Positions 1 through 12,005 of a stretch of DNA of 64,000 nt are shown here, one piece after another (within the stretch, counting starts at the first letter, position 1; every line of letters begins with the position of its first letter). A program made the translations under genes and the position numbers. Under the pieces are notes generated by a model, which had not been told where the DNA came from, made no database searches, and saw only the letters and a list, made by a program, of their open reading frames with translations. Location of the stretch: assembly GCA_019055375.1 (NCBI GenBank), contig JAHQIW010001372.1, positions 124,001-188,000 of the forward strand, given 5' to 3'. The stretch is from Parelaphostrongylus tenuis (Eukaryota; Nematoda; Chromadorea; Rhabditida; Metastrongylidae).

Positions 1-883
1 TCTCAATTTGTAAATTGAACAATAGATTAAGTTCAAGTAATTAGCACACGCATTCTTCAAAAGATACTGAATACTAAATAGATACACGATAACGTAGTGA
101 TGTGCCAAACTTTGACGCCAGGCGGGAATCAAACGCGTTATTCACCATTTCCGTAGGGGCGTGCTAACCAGTTGCATTACCCATGCCTGCTTTATCACCA
201 TTCTTTCTACGCTACAACACTTTAATTTGTCAAGAACAATCCGTCGACGGTTTGCCTGGCAAATCATGTTGGCATTGATTCCACTTACATTGACAGATAA
301 TGGATTTATGTGATCAATAATAATCATAAATACCATTTCATTCTAACACCGTAATTGGTTGGTGAGTTTGGTGTTAAACTAGTCGAGGAAGCTTCATACG
401 TTTTGTAATTTCTCCCTTCTATATGATGAAAAGCGTGCATCTACAATAACATTTTGTTTTGCACCCTCTGAAATATTGAGCTGCTTGGGATTTTCTAGAA
501 AACCTTTCGTATGAAGATACTGCATCAAACAAAAATGATAGAAAAACACATGGCGTTGTCAGCTGCTAAAATAATTCTATAACCTAATAGTAATTTCATT
601 CAAAACTCAAAAATTTTATACGTTGTTATCCAGGATGTGATTAAAAATCAAAAGAATGTTGAAAAAAAATTACGATTACTTCAAGTTCATGAACATTATC
701 GATCAGGCTTCAGCGGAATTTTCTCAGCTGTCAAACGTTTGTGATTCTTGCAACTCGAACATGGATTCTGAAGCTTTCATACGCGGCACCCAGGTTATTC
801 CGATAATTCTACGCGGGAAGGGAAACTAACGAAAAGCAATTCAAAGTATGACTGGGTAACTGTGTAGAAACATGCAAATTTAC
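1..883. other. Left-edge intron of gene A
   Basis: No exon is recognisable here. Exon 6 of gene A ends with a GTAAAT donor at 884, so this stretch should be intron 6, with the next exon beyond the window. In gene B the equivalent intron is 786 nt, but no homologue of gene B exon 7 is visible in 1-883. The only structured element is the tRNA-like repeat near 95-310. Confidence 0.6.
95..310 (-). repeat. tRNA-like short repeat, copy 1
   Basis: Read on the minus strand it contains GGTTAGCACG (A-box-like) and GTTTGATTCCCGCC (B-box-like) followed by a TTTGACGCC-type tail. Related sequences with the same TTNGANTCCCGCC core recur near 6955, 8425, 29285, 29995, 47135, 52790 and 53040. It is probably a tRNA-derived non-autonomous element. 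The boundaries are approximate and the acceptor-stem half is too diverged to be a functional tRNA. Confidence 0.55.
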
Positions 884-3800
884 CTGTATGTCATTCTTCA
901 AGATGGAGCACTTATACTTATCCCTCTCATTAGAGTAGACATAGGCAACCTTGTTCCATCCGAAAGATGATAGCACGGAGTTGATTGCAATTCCCAGACT
1001 GTACCGAAATTTGCTATAGTTTACTCGTCCAGTAACAAACATTTTCAATTCTTGTTTTGGTTCTCTGATCAAATTTCCATATAAGTACATCATTTCAAAC
1101 AAGTGCATATGAGCCCTATTGATTTGTATCTATACTTATATTAATCACACATAATGGATAAATGACAGTCTGCTCGGCCCCTTCTAACAGGCACCAGTAA
1201 TCCTTCATTGACACGTTTCGGACGATATGGGCACTCTGCGCACAGAGCGTATTGGCCAAGAAGATGGTATGGCCAAATATGCAGCTAAACTAGATTTAGT
1301 AAGTTCGAAAATTTTTTTGCTCTATGTAAATTCACTTCATAGCTATTCGAAAGGACATCTGAGTGCGAAACGTGCGACCAGAAGAGTCGTTTTTGTGTTC
1401 GGAGTGATTTACAATTTACAAAAACCTTTTTGAGGACGAGTTCACTACCCGGCGACATACCCTAAATCATGACATCTTAAGAATACACTGCCTATAAAGA
1501 AGCAAGTCTTCGAAAAACTTCACACATGGTGAAAGGACTAAGGATAAAGCTCTCGGCGTTGATTAAACCCTGAGGGATGCGCCATGCATTCATCTTCAAT
1601 TTTTAACTTCATTTGAGGTGATTGAATGCATTTCTGGACTCCATAATGACTCGCAGTGGCCTCTGCTGTATCGAGTCACTGCTGCCTATCCTAACAAAGT
1701 CTGAGACCCATCTGGTGCCATTTTGCCAACCCCGAGGGGATGGATGGTTTGGTGAGGCATGAGCACGAGATTGAACCATCGCCATCGTGTGCGACGCAGA
1801 CACCTCTAACCATTGCGCCACATGCGCTTTCTATAAATGTTTTGTAGTTGTAAATGTACAGCTGATGTCCAAAGCGCAGTAAATGCTCTAGAGGAAGCGC
1901 TGAGTATCGGCAAAGTAGTTGGTCATCAATGTGACCGATGTTCCGCAAACAGTGCTCAAGATCATTATGTCATCATGAAAAACTTCCACAACTTATCAAG
2001 TTACTATTTTTAAGAGATCATAGGATTTCAGTGGGCTGAGCGAAAATGGTTTAGCACCACACAGGTGATATAAAAAGAAATCTAGTAATTTTGGATCAGC
2101 TCCAACTGTTCCTTTTTGATATGCCCAATAATTATTTTAGAGCCATGCATGTGGTCTGTAATGGGCACTTTCACAGTGCAATACACTTGTTTCGGACTTG
2201 TAGCCGCGTCAGTTGCAGGGTGCCTTTCGTCTTGAGCCAATCCCTGCTTGGAGAGAACCCCCTTGTATAGAGAATCCGCAGACGTACTATTTACATCAGG
2301 CATATTGAAATTTACGCGTAGTCTCAAGAAAACACTTGAATCGAATGGTACGTTTCTTTTTATATCATAACATAGTTTAGTCCTTGTAGAATGAGTGAGT
2401 ATGACTAGGATTTTTTCTTTAGTGGCCTGTCCCCGAAGGATTGTTAAATTTTTCTACATGTTTTGATTCATTTGAAACGCAAGAGTAATTCTGCTGCTCA
2501 GAAGCTCGCTCTGAGCTCATTAAATGCTTTTTTCTTATTTACTGGAGATGATCGCAGCTCTTATACAGTTACCGCTAACATGTTTAGACGCCAGTGCAGT
2601 GCACAAACACGTAACTCGTATTCGACTGAGCCAGGGACAAAAAAAGGGCCTTGTTCGAAACGTGTTACCACATAGCTCATAAAATATAGTAGGAAAATAA
2701 AGCCGTGCAAAAGTACTTTGTAGTAAACAACCTGTACGAAGTAACAGAAAGCACACCGACTGTTGGATAACGCGAGATATCACTAAGAGTATTAGACGTA
2801 CTCAGTCCCCATGTAAATATCGGAATGTTGTAGTACACAGCATTTACTGCTGTTACTTGGGCAGCTGGAAAAAGCTCATCATTGTCAGCGAGCACACGGT
2901 TTGCAGATCATCAGATATATGAAAATCATAAAATCAACTCTAACCTTAGTCCGAACCTGTGATTTTGTTATGCACAAATACATTTAAGGTATACCTCATA
3001 TTCGGCCAAAAATTGAGAATAAAATAACTGAAAATTTAAATGACACTCAATCAATTCAGAGCACTAGAAGGCTGGAAGCACGTAACTGGCTTTTTCAAAC
3101 TCGAGTATATCGAGGGTTCTCGTCTTCGCCAAGCATCGATGATCTCATGCTTCTACAGATGGCTCAGGATTTCGAGAGCATCTTCAAACGCTCACCCGCC
3201 TCAAAGCGACTGTATAATTTATCTCGCGTTGGTTAACCCTTAAGGGACCACCAGTTGTAATAGCAACACGCAGTGCAAATCGTTTATTTTTGGTATTCGA
3301 TTAGAGTTTTTCATCGGTTTGCACAACAATCTGGACTTTCTCGTAATATTTTGAGATTTTAAGATTTTCTCTACGCATTCGTATTAGTGCGAATCTAACG
3401 TTTATGTTTCGAGAGAAAAGGTTTCTTTTACAAAGAAATCACAGTGATGCTGGCATTAGTGATATGTTCTACAAAAAACTTAACCACATAAATCGATTAG
3501 TTTTGATATATTTTATTATAAACAACACTTAAGAAATTGGAAAAGAATAAGCAGCAGGTCAAAAGAAGCTATTACACAATGGATGCGATGCCATGTCACC
3601 AATAATTCTTACCATAACCGTGTTTTCATAGCAGGGATTCGTGCATTTCTAATAATTTGATGATGCACACGAGAAAGATGTAAACTTATGGATTACAAAA
3701 GTATTTTGTGCAAAAAGGGTCAGTCGTATTCAGGAGAAGTGGTAAGTATAGCCGGCTACCCATTTTATCGATGTTTCAGCAAATTCAAGTTTTATTTATA

Positions 3801-6800
3801 GTCTAGGTGTAGAGACCTATTCTTCCCTGACAATCGAAGCCTGTTACTTCGACAATGCGCTGGATTGGCTGCTGTATCAAGTTCACAAAATATGATGATT
3901 TCACATTATCTACAAGCTATACTAGCCATTGCATATTCTGAGTAATGTAATTGTAGCGCGTATAATTATGACTATTTTCTAAGTTACTGTCAGAAAATGG
4001 ATCCGTATGTAAGAGGAATTCTGTAAAACTGCTGTTCGTTAATGTTATCTTTTATAGAATACGCATATGTGCCTGATGAACATGTGGAAAATCTACAAAG
4101 ACTGCGTGAAAAAAATTTCGTTCACCGATTTTAAGACGGATGTTCATCTCAAATACACATAAGATTATGTCGCTCTCCAGCCGACACACAGGCGTATTGT
4201 CGAAGTCACATTGCGACGTCGTAGGCGATGTATTGGATGTTATAGAAAGTTGATAATGCGTGTAAATACTGCTTATGCTCGAAACAAAGCTAAAAGAGTG
4301 AGCACGAGGTCAATCGATGTAAGCAATACCTTTGTTTACTTTGTTTCAATACTGCTCATTGGAGATCTGTTGTTAGGTATTCTGGCGTTCGACAAGGTGA
4401 AAAATTAGGTCGAAATATCATGTTGTATAATACTACAATTATTCATGAACCGGAAACTGCTTATTTTAGAATTTGAGTTTATTGTTAGAGAACGCATAGT
4501 TTGTTGAACGTAGCAAACTTCTATGCGGCGCGGGTAAATGTCGACCGGTACTGACATATAGGGTGGACTGCTAATGATCGATGGCTTTTGTATTATATAT
4601 TGCTTGCTGAATAAATATTTCAAGCAAGAGATCAGCAACATCAGTGAAAGGCTTGAAAAGGTGAAATATGCAATTTCTCCAGAGAAGTACTCTAGAAATT
4701 GATGATTGTGATGGGCTTTTTGAAAGCTTATTCCACTGCGTAGTAAAAGTCACACCACATGAGCGTCTTGAAAAAGTCATAAATGAAAAATCCGTTTCAG
4801 TTCTGCGCTGCTGCATTTTATCAAAAATTAAGAAGGAAGAAGTGGAGATAATTTATTTTCTCTTTGGTGCTATCTTGATATTTAAAATGGGATTTTTTAG
4901 AATAAGTGGGCTTTCTTTTTACTTAAAAAATTTTTATAGAAGTCCTTTAGTAGCATATCATTCTTTTTGATTATAAATTGTCTTTAGAGTACAAATTTCA
5001 CTATACAATCACCTAAACACCCACTGCGAAGTTGAGGAGACTAGATGTTCACTCAGAGTTTGAAATCTAATCTTAATTCCCTTGATTAAAAGCACTAAAG
5101 AATCAGCTCAAAAAAGGCGAAATAGTTTTTGAAATCAACAATTTTTAGACTATCGAACGATTACCAAAACTCTATTGTAAGGCTAAGCATAAACGACAGC
5201 GAAGCACGCAAAGCACTCCTGAAGCGATACGCAGTTTTTGTTCATCGTTCTCACAGCGTTTAAAAATCTACATTTGGTATTCAATTCAAAACTGATCATA
5301 TAATTAGAATCGTCATTTTTCAAGCTATCGAATGATTGCTGCAACTTTGGTTAAAAAAACTTTGCTCTGTGAAAAGGCCATGTGAACACGAGTGCAAATC
5401 ACACTGTACACTCCGGAGAGAAGGACGCAATTTTCTCTTTGTTGCTACACCCTAATGAAAAAACCTTTTCAAAAGCCAAGGATATCGTCAGAACCGCAAT
5501 TTTTCAGCTATCGAGTGATCACTTAAGGTTTAACGAGAAGTCCACAATCGACGAGAAAATTGCAAAAATTCGCGTGCACCCTGAGTGGTACACGCAGTCC
5601 CGAAAGGGTTAATTACAAAATGGCGGAAAGGAGGGAGAGAGGCGTACTGGAATGGTTGTGATGCTCATTACGGTGTGGCGTGGCTCAACCCCATCTCCGA
5701 ACACTCTTCGATAGTCAACAAGAAATGCCCCATGAAGCGCCGACGCTATCCTCGAGATTGCAAGGGACCGTGCTCAACCAGTCTTCTACGACGTTCAAAG
5801 AAGACGAAAAAACGAATTGGATGCAAGAGCAGTGAGATTTTCAAGGTGATCAAAAACTTCAAAGACCAGAAAATCCAATAGAAGCGCTAAAAAGTATATG
5901 AAACGAGTTTTCTAGGTTACCATGGAGAAACTCTGTTAGGGTACCGATAGCGATAAGCCATAAATTGCTTAGCTCACTCCAAATTATTCTAAAGGGCGCA
6001 GATATTGAGCAATAAAAGAATTCTGCTGAAATCTAAAACAAGTACGAAATTTGGCCGAAAATGGAAGTATCATGCCAAAGACCAGCTCTTGCAGCACATG
6101 CATGTAGGCAACAAACTCATGAAAAAACTAGCATTGCGAGATGAAACATGATGTTAGGCAACTATCTGTGACTGAACAATGCAACGAATGTGATTTCCCA
6201 TCCAATCTTATTGAAATCAAACGTCTTCAATGCAGACGCTTTCTCAAGGAATGAAAAGAATCAGTGAATTTTATGAAAGGTGAGTACCTCGGTAAAGAAC
6301 TACTTCTACTTTCGAAATCATATAACAGGAATAGGCTCCTCTAAAACATTTTATAAAGTTTATCACGAGTTTATGATTCACACTGTTTATATTTTCGCAT
6401 CTACCTTTAGAAGATTTCACGTTTTGACGATTACTGTACAGAATCCAGCTTTTCTTACATTCTCAACCGTCACTCACCAAGCTCTTCAAATCGAAGTGTG
6501 TGTGCTACTTCTCGTGAAGATTGTCCGTTCCACTATGAATGTCGTTAAATACTGTTCAAGTTCAGTTTTCTTCATGACACTTCTTACTTCATTACACTTT
6601 AGTGATCCGTCTTTATAGTGTTGTTTTCACTGTGCGGATCCCAGCATTTCCATCATTCAATTCGCTGTCTCGTCTTCATCTTGAGTGTCGTAGAATACTG
6701 GTTTTTCCTTGCAATCTCAAGGATAGCCTGGCTGTGGCCTTCCTAAGGGCGCCCGCTGTTGACTGCCGGAGAAAGCTGGTGGTGGGAGATGAAGCTCGGT

Positions 6801-9800
6801 TCCACGCGTGTCGCAACGAGCATCACAACTAATCGATTACGGCGCCTACGTTTTCTTCATGAGGTGCTGGGAATCCAAATAAAGCGTTCCCGCATAGTCA
6901 ATAGAGAGAGAACTCTTTCCGAGCAAGTCTGGTGCTTAAGAAAATCGGATGGTGGGTAAAAATTCGACCTCAGGCGGGAGTTGAATCTGCGTTTCACCCA
7001 TACCGAAGCGCAATATCGCTACACCACCGAGGCGACCACTTTGCCACTGTTCATTCTTTAACAGATCTCTATCACAGCTATCAATCTCTAACCTAGAACA
7101 GGTTTGCTCCAGCCAGTACCTACCGCTTTGAACCCAGTTAAGCTGGCACTCTGGCCTATTTTCGTGACCTTGGAGTTTAAGAGGTTCGGTGAGCCGAGGC
7201 GGGATCGGAACAGCACCGCGATGATAGTAAACGGCATCACTGCCGCCGCTCTATTCGCAATTTCGCAGGGAGTACAACAAATGTGTGCCTTTCAAAAACC
7301 CATTGAAGTATTCGCAACTATCAAAATTCTAGGAATACGATTTGCTTTTTTGGTCGCTCGGATGATGGCAAAACAAAGAATTTGTAGTGCTCGACTAGGA
7401 AATATGAGGGGGACCTAGTTTCCGTTCGAGTGGCATCGAACTCTATCTAAAAATGCTCTCATTGCCGAAACTTTCCAGAGCACACAAAAAATTCATGTTG
7501 AATTTTACATACTTTGTTAAATTCGATGATTAGAGGTGCGAGTGTTTACAAGCCCCAACTAACGTGTATTATTGCTAGTGCACTAAGTGCTCGTCATCTT
7601 CCCCTCTATGATGTTATAAACTCGTCAATTGCTTTGAATTCACCTGACATGGAAACTTTTCAAAGGATTTCAACAAATTGCGACAAAGCGTTAATTCTAA
7701 ATGTACTGCTTATTCGTAAAGCAATTTCACGATTGGAATTTCGTCATTCAACCTTTCACTAACTATTTGAACCTCCTCGGGTAACATCGTGTCAACAATG
7801 AGAAGTGAAATATAACTGCCACTATCTAAAACCATAGTTAACGGTGTACTGGGCTGGAAAAATCTCGGGAGCAGCAGTGTTCGAGAGCCATCATTTCTCA
7901 GTGGCCTTCTTCGTGATCCATTGACTTGAAATCAGCACTGTCATATTAGTACTTACAATACAGCACAATACGGCAGCATTACTGAAAGTCGCCAGTAAGC
8001 GCGTGAGACAATAATGATTCTCTAAAGAGTGATTAGAAGGTACGTCGACCAAACAACAAAGTTGCATAATGTGAAAGTTTTTCACAGGCGTCTTTGTAAA
8101 CGACCATACTGTCAGATTCTTGACATTCCACCAACACTTATATCAAACGATTATAACGCCATTGCTTACGTGCAGCACAACTAGGCCCAATAATAGCATC
8201 GACGTTTTGATTACGAATCAGGTCTGTGGAGATTCCGACGGCTAGTTTCTCATCACACTCATCGAATCGTACCGTAAAGCTGAAACAGAATCCTACATCA
8301 CAAGTTGAAATTTTGGTCCGAACACATAAAGAAATATGATGTGACCAACAGAAACTGCTTTCATCTAACAGATTTTTACGGTGGTATGATGTCAAATAAT
8401 ATGTCCACTAATATTGAATGATGTGGGAAACTTCGACGTCAGACGGGAATAGAACCCGCAATTTAACCTTTCCGTGGTACGCGGGCGCACTGCACATAAT
8501 GTGATGCGCTTGGTGCCGATTATTCTCAAACTGGTCTTTTGCTAATTTACACAAATTACAACGCCAAAAGATATGGAGAAGAAAATAAATATACATGAAA
8601 ATGAGAGAAAAAATATTGTACCCATTTCTCATTTTTCTCTATTGTCCATTAGAATCATTATGGTAAGTTCCACGAGTGAAATATTCAACTATATGTAATT
8701 CTGAGCATGTACTTTACTATACTTACTTGAGCTCATATGAAGGTAAAAGTTGCTCTCTCGCAATGCGATCTCTCGCTATAAGCACTGCCGAAGCCGACGT
8801 CCTTAACTATGAGACTTTACAATGAAGCAGCAAAACGGAAATGGCCATCACGAAGTATTACGAAATTTTTTAGACTATTTGAAGTAAACACACCAGTGCA
8901 AGCTCATAATACGGCAGCATTTCTTGTCTTAAGCTAATTAAAAAAATGATTTGAAATTTGGCAAGATCAAAGCATGCACGTTTTTAGCCCAAGCTTCCCA
9001 AACTGTCTAAAACCTTTCAAACATTGACTTTCTGGTGTATCGTAAATGTTTGACTCTGGCTTTCATTGAACCTCGGTGCGAGTGATGAATATAAGCAAGA
9101 AAAACCACATTTTGAAACCAAAGTCTAAGCTCACCTATAGCCGATAGTGATTTCGTAATCTATAAGGTCCTTAACGAACATCAGACCAACGTTCAGGATC
9201 CTACAGGACGTGTGCGAGAACAACTGCAATTGATAATGAACGTGTTTTTTTTTTAAATATTCGATCACCTTGTGTTAGAATGGATACAGTAACGCGGATG
9301 TTTTTGAAACTTTTCCTTCTGCTACACTATCTTCTCATCAATACTTAGGAACGTGTTCAGAAGGCACCAAAATTACAATATTCAGAAAAGCTATCTTGGT
9401 ATTTGTTAGTTGAACTTTAGTATAGCAAACCTCCCGACGGAGTTTTCCTATCTTTTCGGGAATTACATGATAATTTAGGTAACGCAGATGGTCCACGACC
9501 CTAGAGAGCAAGTGCTATCGCGGAGATTCAAGGACCTAAGACAGAAATGGTCCAAGTGGCGTGGGCGGCACCCAGCTGCCACCAACCTCAACAGGCAGTT
9601 CGATCGACGGGCATCATCCGAACGGTCGTCTGACCTCACCCGGACCACCTCACCTCATTTCAGTTGCCAACTCATCATTGCCTCCCTCCACATAGTCTCG
9701 TTATCATGTAACTAATTGCCATCATAAGGTTGAGTTCATACAACTGTCAGATGAACTCAATAGAATTGTGAGCGGAATATATCACTAACGTGGCGGAGCA

Positions 9801-11770
9801 AACTCACTTAGGCTATGCTCGGCCCATCACCGCGGTTAAGGGATTCTGCCCATATATAATCAGTAGCGACCCCACTGCTAACACTATATACTCACCCACT
9901 GAATCCCTTCGCCGGTGTTCTACTTGGGGGCGAACGTAGCAATCCCAAACGGGCTCCGCCGCCTAGTCATGCTCCGTTAATAACAACATCCATGGTATCG
10001 TCACACGACGATACATCTCATCAATCACATTCACTTATCCATATTATCGTCACAAGACGAAACATCACATTCACAGACATATGTTCATATAACGAATTGT
10101 CGCAATCGTATATGTATTGTTCTTATGATATTATTACAGTAATGTATGTATATTATAGGTTGTTTGGTACTACAGCATTGTTTGGTGGTACCACTGCATT
10201 GTTCGGTGTCATCACATTGTTTTGTATAACCCATATAAAGGATTTGAACTTTGTGCTCTTGTCGGTTACAAGAGACAAGTTGGCAGAAGACAGGTCACAC
10301 AGACCAAAGTTCAGCCCGTAGCAACTTGGAAGTGCAACCAGCCACTTCAAAGGGCAAAAGTCGCCGCAACCCGGAAGTTCGACGCGAGCAGCACAAAGAT
10401 CAGTGCGCCGCTAAGGACAATCTAACCATATTCAGATATCGATCGGGCCACTGCCTGAGACAAATCCAGGGACCACACAGCAAAAAACCACTGAACCTCC
10501 ACCACATTTAGATTTGATAATCGGAATAATGAAGAGTTTTTCACTACATAATAAGTTAGTACTGAAAAAATACATTACAATTCCATACACAGCATTTATA
10601 GGGCAGTCTTGAATATTCTGAAATGTTGCAGAATGATGCAACGTAGAAAACGCAAATATCTTCGAATTCAAAAAAAATGGCTTTTATTCTGATGGCTATT
10701 TTTTTCACTTGGATTTCGGTGGAGACTGGTTTATCATAGGCTTATCATAGGCGCAACGCTCCTGCCAGGATTGACATGACTCACATCAATAAATTCTCCC
10801 ATGGCCAGCCAATCATAGAGTGACTGGATAAAAATTGTGTCTCTGACGCGAAACCGAACAGCTTATTAAGATAAGAAATAGTTTAGTACTCAGTATTCAA
10901 GAAGGGCGAAAAACAAGTTCTACAATATCATCGCTCTATCATTAGGTTTACAAAGCGAAAAATGGGTCAAGAGAGTCTAAAATGGTTTTAAAAGGCTCAA
11001 CATCAAAATGAAGCGTGTAGCCCATTCTTGTGCACTCTGTCTGAAATATCCGATCACGTGTATGCTAGAAACTGTACACGTTATCAAATAAGGGCCAGAC
11101 AAAAGTAATTGACTAGCATTTTCACAACCGATTAAATCGTGTTTTTTCAAATTTTCCTTTTTCTTTTCGTAAATAAATCATATTTTGGGCCGGTGTCCTC
11201 ATGCGGTACATTCGTTGTGAATCATTCTTCTAAAAGAAGTTTCTTAACAACTCGTTTAGTCTTAAATTAATCTAAGCAGTTATACTGTTTTGATTTCGCT
11301 ACTCATTTTTACTGGACGCAGAGGTTGTATCAGCAGTCATCGCATCGCCTCAAAGCACACTGCTAATTTTCTAGTTTGACTCGCCTATATAAACTGAGAT
11401 CAAAGAAGCCGTTCTAAACACCAGTATATCGAAAATAAGGTGGGCTGGGCACGTGGTGCGCTTCAACGACAACTGACAGATAAGAGCCGCTATCGAATGG
11501 ATTTCTCGGGGTATCAAGCGCTCTGCAGAAAGACCAAAGCCCGATGTTCCGGTTTTTAACGAGAGGACTAAAAGAAGATATGATGCTCTACGAATTCCTA
11601 GAGCGATGAGGACCACTTAGCTACTCTTGCAAGTGATAGGGAGAAATGGAAGTTTTGCTGCTGCCCGCTTGAGTTACTCGACGATCAACGGAACGAGTAA
11701 GGTGATGCAAGTGATATAAGCTAAACAGACTTACTGCAATCAATCCACAAATGGCAATTTTTGGTCGCAT
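884..11770 (-). CDS. Receptor guanylate cyclase gene A (5' part, 6 exons; continues off window)
   Basis: First six exons of a membrane guanylate cyclase: 11735-11770, 9135-9223, 8727-8801, 8170-8279, 2732-2864 and 884-998. All have GT donors and AG acceptors, and phases are consistent (558 nt, 186 codons). Exon 1 gives a hydrophobic start (MRPKIAICGLIA) that joins exon 2 to form a signal peptide ending near TSC. The remainder is the N-terminal half of the ligand-binding domain, with [36 protein letters not shown] and WNKVAYVYS. Exons 2-6 have exactly the lengths of gene B exons 2-6 (89, 75, 110, 133, 115), and the proteins are roughly three-quarters or more identical by eye. Membrane, kinase-homology and cyclase exons lie outside the window, so activity cannot be judged. 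It is likely a chemosensory or thermosensory GCY, as in nematode sensory neurons (family knowledge); the orthologue is not assigned. Confidence 0.9.
1541..1829 (-). mobile_element. tRNA-derived SINE, family S1, copy 1
   Basis: About 290 bp, one of four copies. On the minus strand it opens GCGCATGTGGCGCAATGG (Pol III A box), then GCGTCGCACACG, then a B-box-like GATGGTTCAATCTCG. The body is shared by all copies and ends in CGAGAGCTTTATCC. The head looks like a tRNA, while the roughly 200-bp body is unrelated to any tRNA. That is SINE architecture. No poly-A tail or clear target duplication was identified. Confidence 0.8.
2177..2217 (-). ncRNA. Degenerate hammerhead ribozyme, family H2
   Basis: On the minus strand: stem I TGCAA, CTGACG, a stem II region, CGAAA, a short stem III (ACA/TGT), cleavage context TGTA, then TTGCA closing stem I. 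The catalytic strand is imperfect: the CTGANGA box lacks its final A. Compared with the intact copy at 62984 the stem I sequence is entirely different yet still pairs. The shared sequence AGACCACATG...CATG follows, as in the other H2 copies. It is probably inactive. Confidence 0.6.
2732..2864 (-). other. Gene A exon 5 (ligand-binding domain)
   Basis: Encodes [20 protein letters not shown] and [17 protein letters not shown] between a TTTTTCCAG acceptor and a GTTGTT donor. It is 39 of 45 residues identical to gene B exon 5 (46379-46511). The motif corresponds to the conserved strand after GP(S/T)C in receptor cyclase ectodomains. Confidence 0.92.
5040..5560. repeat. Diverged tandem motif (about 175-bp spacing)
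   Basis: The motif ATTTTTCAGCTATCGAATGA recurs with changes at about 5147, 5315 and 5499, separated by about 170-185 bp. Intervening sequence is much less conserved. A related phrase (CTATCG...CGATAGCTTGAA) occurs as an inverted pair near 23716-23745. It could be an old tandem array or fragments of one dispersed repeat. Confidence 0.4.
6682..6847 (-). mobile_element. tRNA-like SINE, family S2, copy 1
   Basis: The minus strand begins GGCGCCGTAATCGATTAG, then a T-loop-like GGAACCGAGCTTC, then the body AGCCAGGCTATCC. It aligns with 16086-16255, whose A box is better preserved. Without that copy it would be hard to recognise. Confidence 0.6.
6955..7110 (-). repeat. tRNA-like short repeat, copy 2
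   Basis: The minus strand contains GTGGTGTAGCGATATTG and GATTCAACTCCCGCCTGAGG, the latter shared with the copies at 29995 and 47135-47404. It corresponds to one arm of the foldback seen complete at 47130-47404. Confidence 0.55.
8170..8279 (-). other. Gene A exon 4 (ligand-binding domain)
   Basis: Reads [20 protein letters not shown] then LIRNQNVDAIIGPSCAA between a TTTCAG acceptor and a GTAAGC donor. The RFDECDEK and IIGP(S/T)C motifs match gene B exon 4. This is the most conserved part of the pair. Confidence 0.93.
8425..8560 (-). repeat. tRNA-like short repeat, copy 3
   Basis: The minus strand ends GGTTCTATTCCCGTCTGACG, related to the other copies of the family. It lies in gene A intron 3, between exons 4 and 3. 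Confidence 0.45.
9480..10510 (+). repeat. Unclassified GC-balanced segment, possibly LTR-retroelement relic
   Basis: Base composition changes from AT-rich to roughly balanced. It contains a short basic open frame (9488-9712), an inverted TGAGTTCAT/ATGAACTCA, an imperfect duplication of the phrase TATCGTCACANGACGANACAT near 9996 and 10044, and overlapping frames to about 10510. I do not recognise a protein domain or matching terminal repeats. An old LTR element is one possibility, other repeats are equally open. Confidence 0.3.
11385..11700 (+). mobile_element. RTE-type LINE, 3' end fragment
   Basis: The plus strand encodes, with disruptions, [33 protein letters not shown] and RRYDALRIPRA. 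It then reads into a DREKWKF-like C-terminus and a DDQRNE-like end. The same segments occur in the larger copy at 49484-50501 on the other strand. It is 5' truncated, as is usual for LINE copies, and has stops and frameshifts. It lies inside intron 1 of gene A. Confidence 0.85.
11735..11770 (-). other. Gene A exon 1 (signal peptide start)
   Basis: Twelve codons from ATG to a GTAAGT donor: MRPKIAICGLIA. This start was chosen because the equivalent gene B exon has the same GLI(A/T) end and donor, and a hydrophobic signal peptide follows. An in-frame open region extends upstream to about 12007, but upstream conservation looks like flanking DNA rather than protein. Confidence 0.75.
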
Positions 11771-12005
11771 AGTGTACGTTGATTCAATAGGAATGAACGA
11801 GCAAAGAAAGTTTGTTTCGTGTAGTTGAAGCCATGACCAATGTATAAACAAGATTTTATTGCCTTTGAGGGGTTTCAATGGTCTCGTTAAACCGTGATAA
11901 ATATAATCTGCAGCTAACTGAGATCCGTTGATCACGGAGTGACTCAGGCAAGCACCACTACAACCATTATATCTCGTAGCGCTACAATGTTGTCCTGTCA
12001 GAGTC
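11771..12005 (-). promoter_or_regulatory. Conserved 5' flank of gene A
   Basis: Clearly alignable with the flank of gene B (52284-52460): shared blocks include CAAAGGCAATAAA (AGAGGCAATAAA in B), CATGGCTTC and a GTGAT-rich block near 11930-11945. It may be 5' UTR and proximal promoter preserved since duplication. No TATA box or trans-splice acceptor could be identified with confidence. Confidence 0.5.

Larger units (their letters stand above)
999..2731. other. Gene A intron 5
   Basis: Holds a tRNA-derived SINE on the minus strand (1541-1829) and a degenerate hammerhead element with its flanking module (about 2095-2350). No other coding potential is convincing. Confidence 0.6.
2865..8169. other. 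Gene A intron 4 (5.3 kb), repeats only
   Basis: Contains a diverged roughly 175-bp tandem motif at about 5040-5560, a tRNA-like SINE on the minus strand at about 6682-6847 and a second tRNA-like repeat at 6955-7110. No conserved exon is seen. The longest open frames have no recognisable protein signature. Confidence 0.55.
9224..11734. other. Gene A intron 1: retroelement debris
   Basis: Holds an unclassified GC-balanced segment (about 9480-10500) and an RTE LINE 3' fragment (11385-11700) that ends about 35 bp from the exon 1 donor. The remainder shows no gene. Confidence 0.5.

Noticed and set aside
1180..1240. Minus-strand GTCCGAAACGTGT resembling a hammerhead 3' half
   Set aside because: No CTGANGA box or stem I partner is present nearby.
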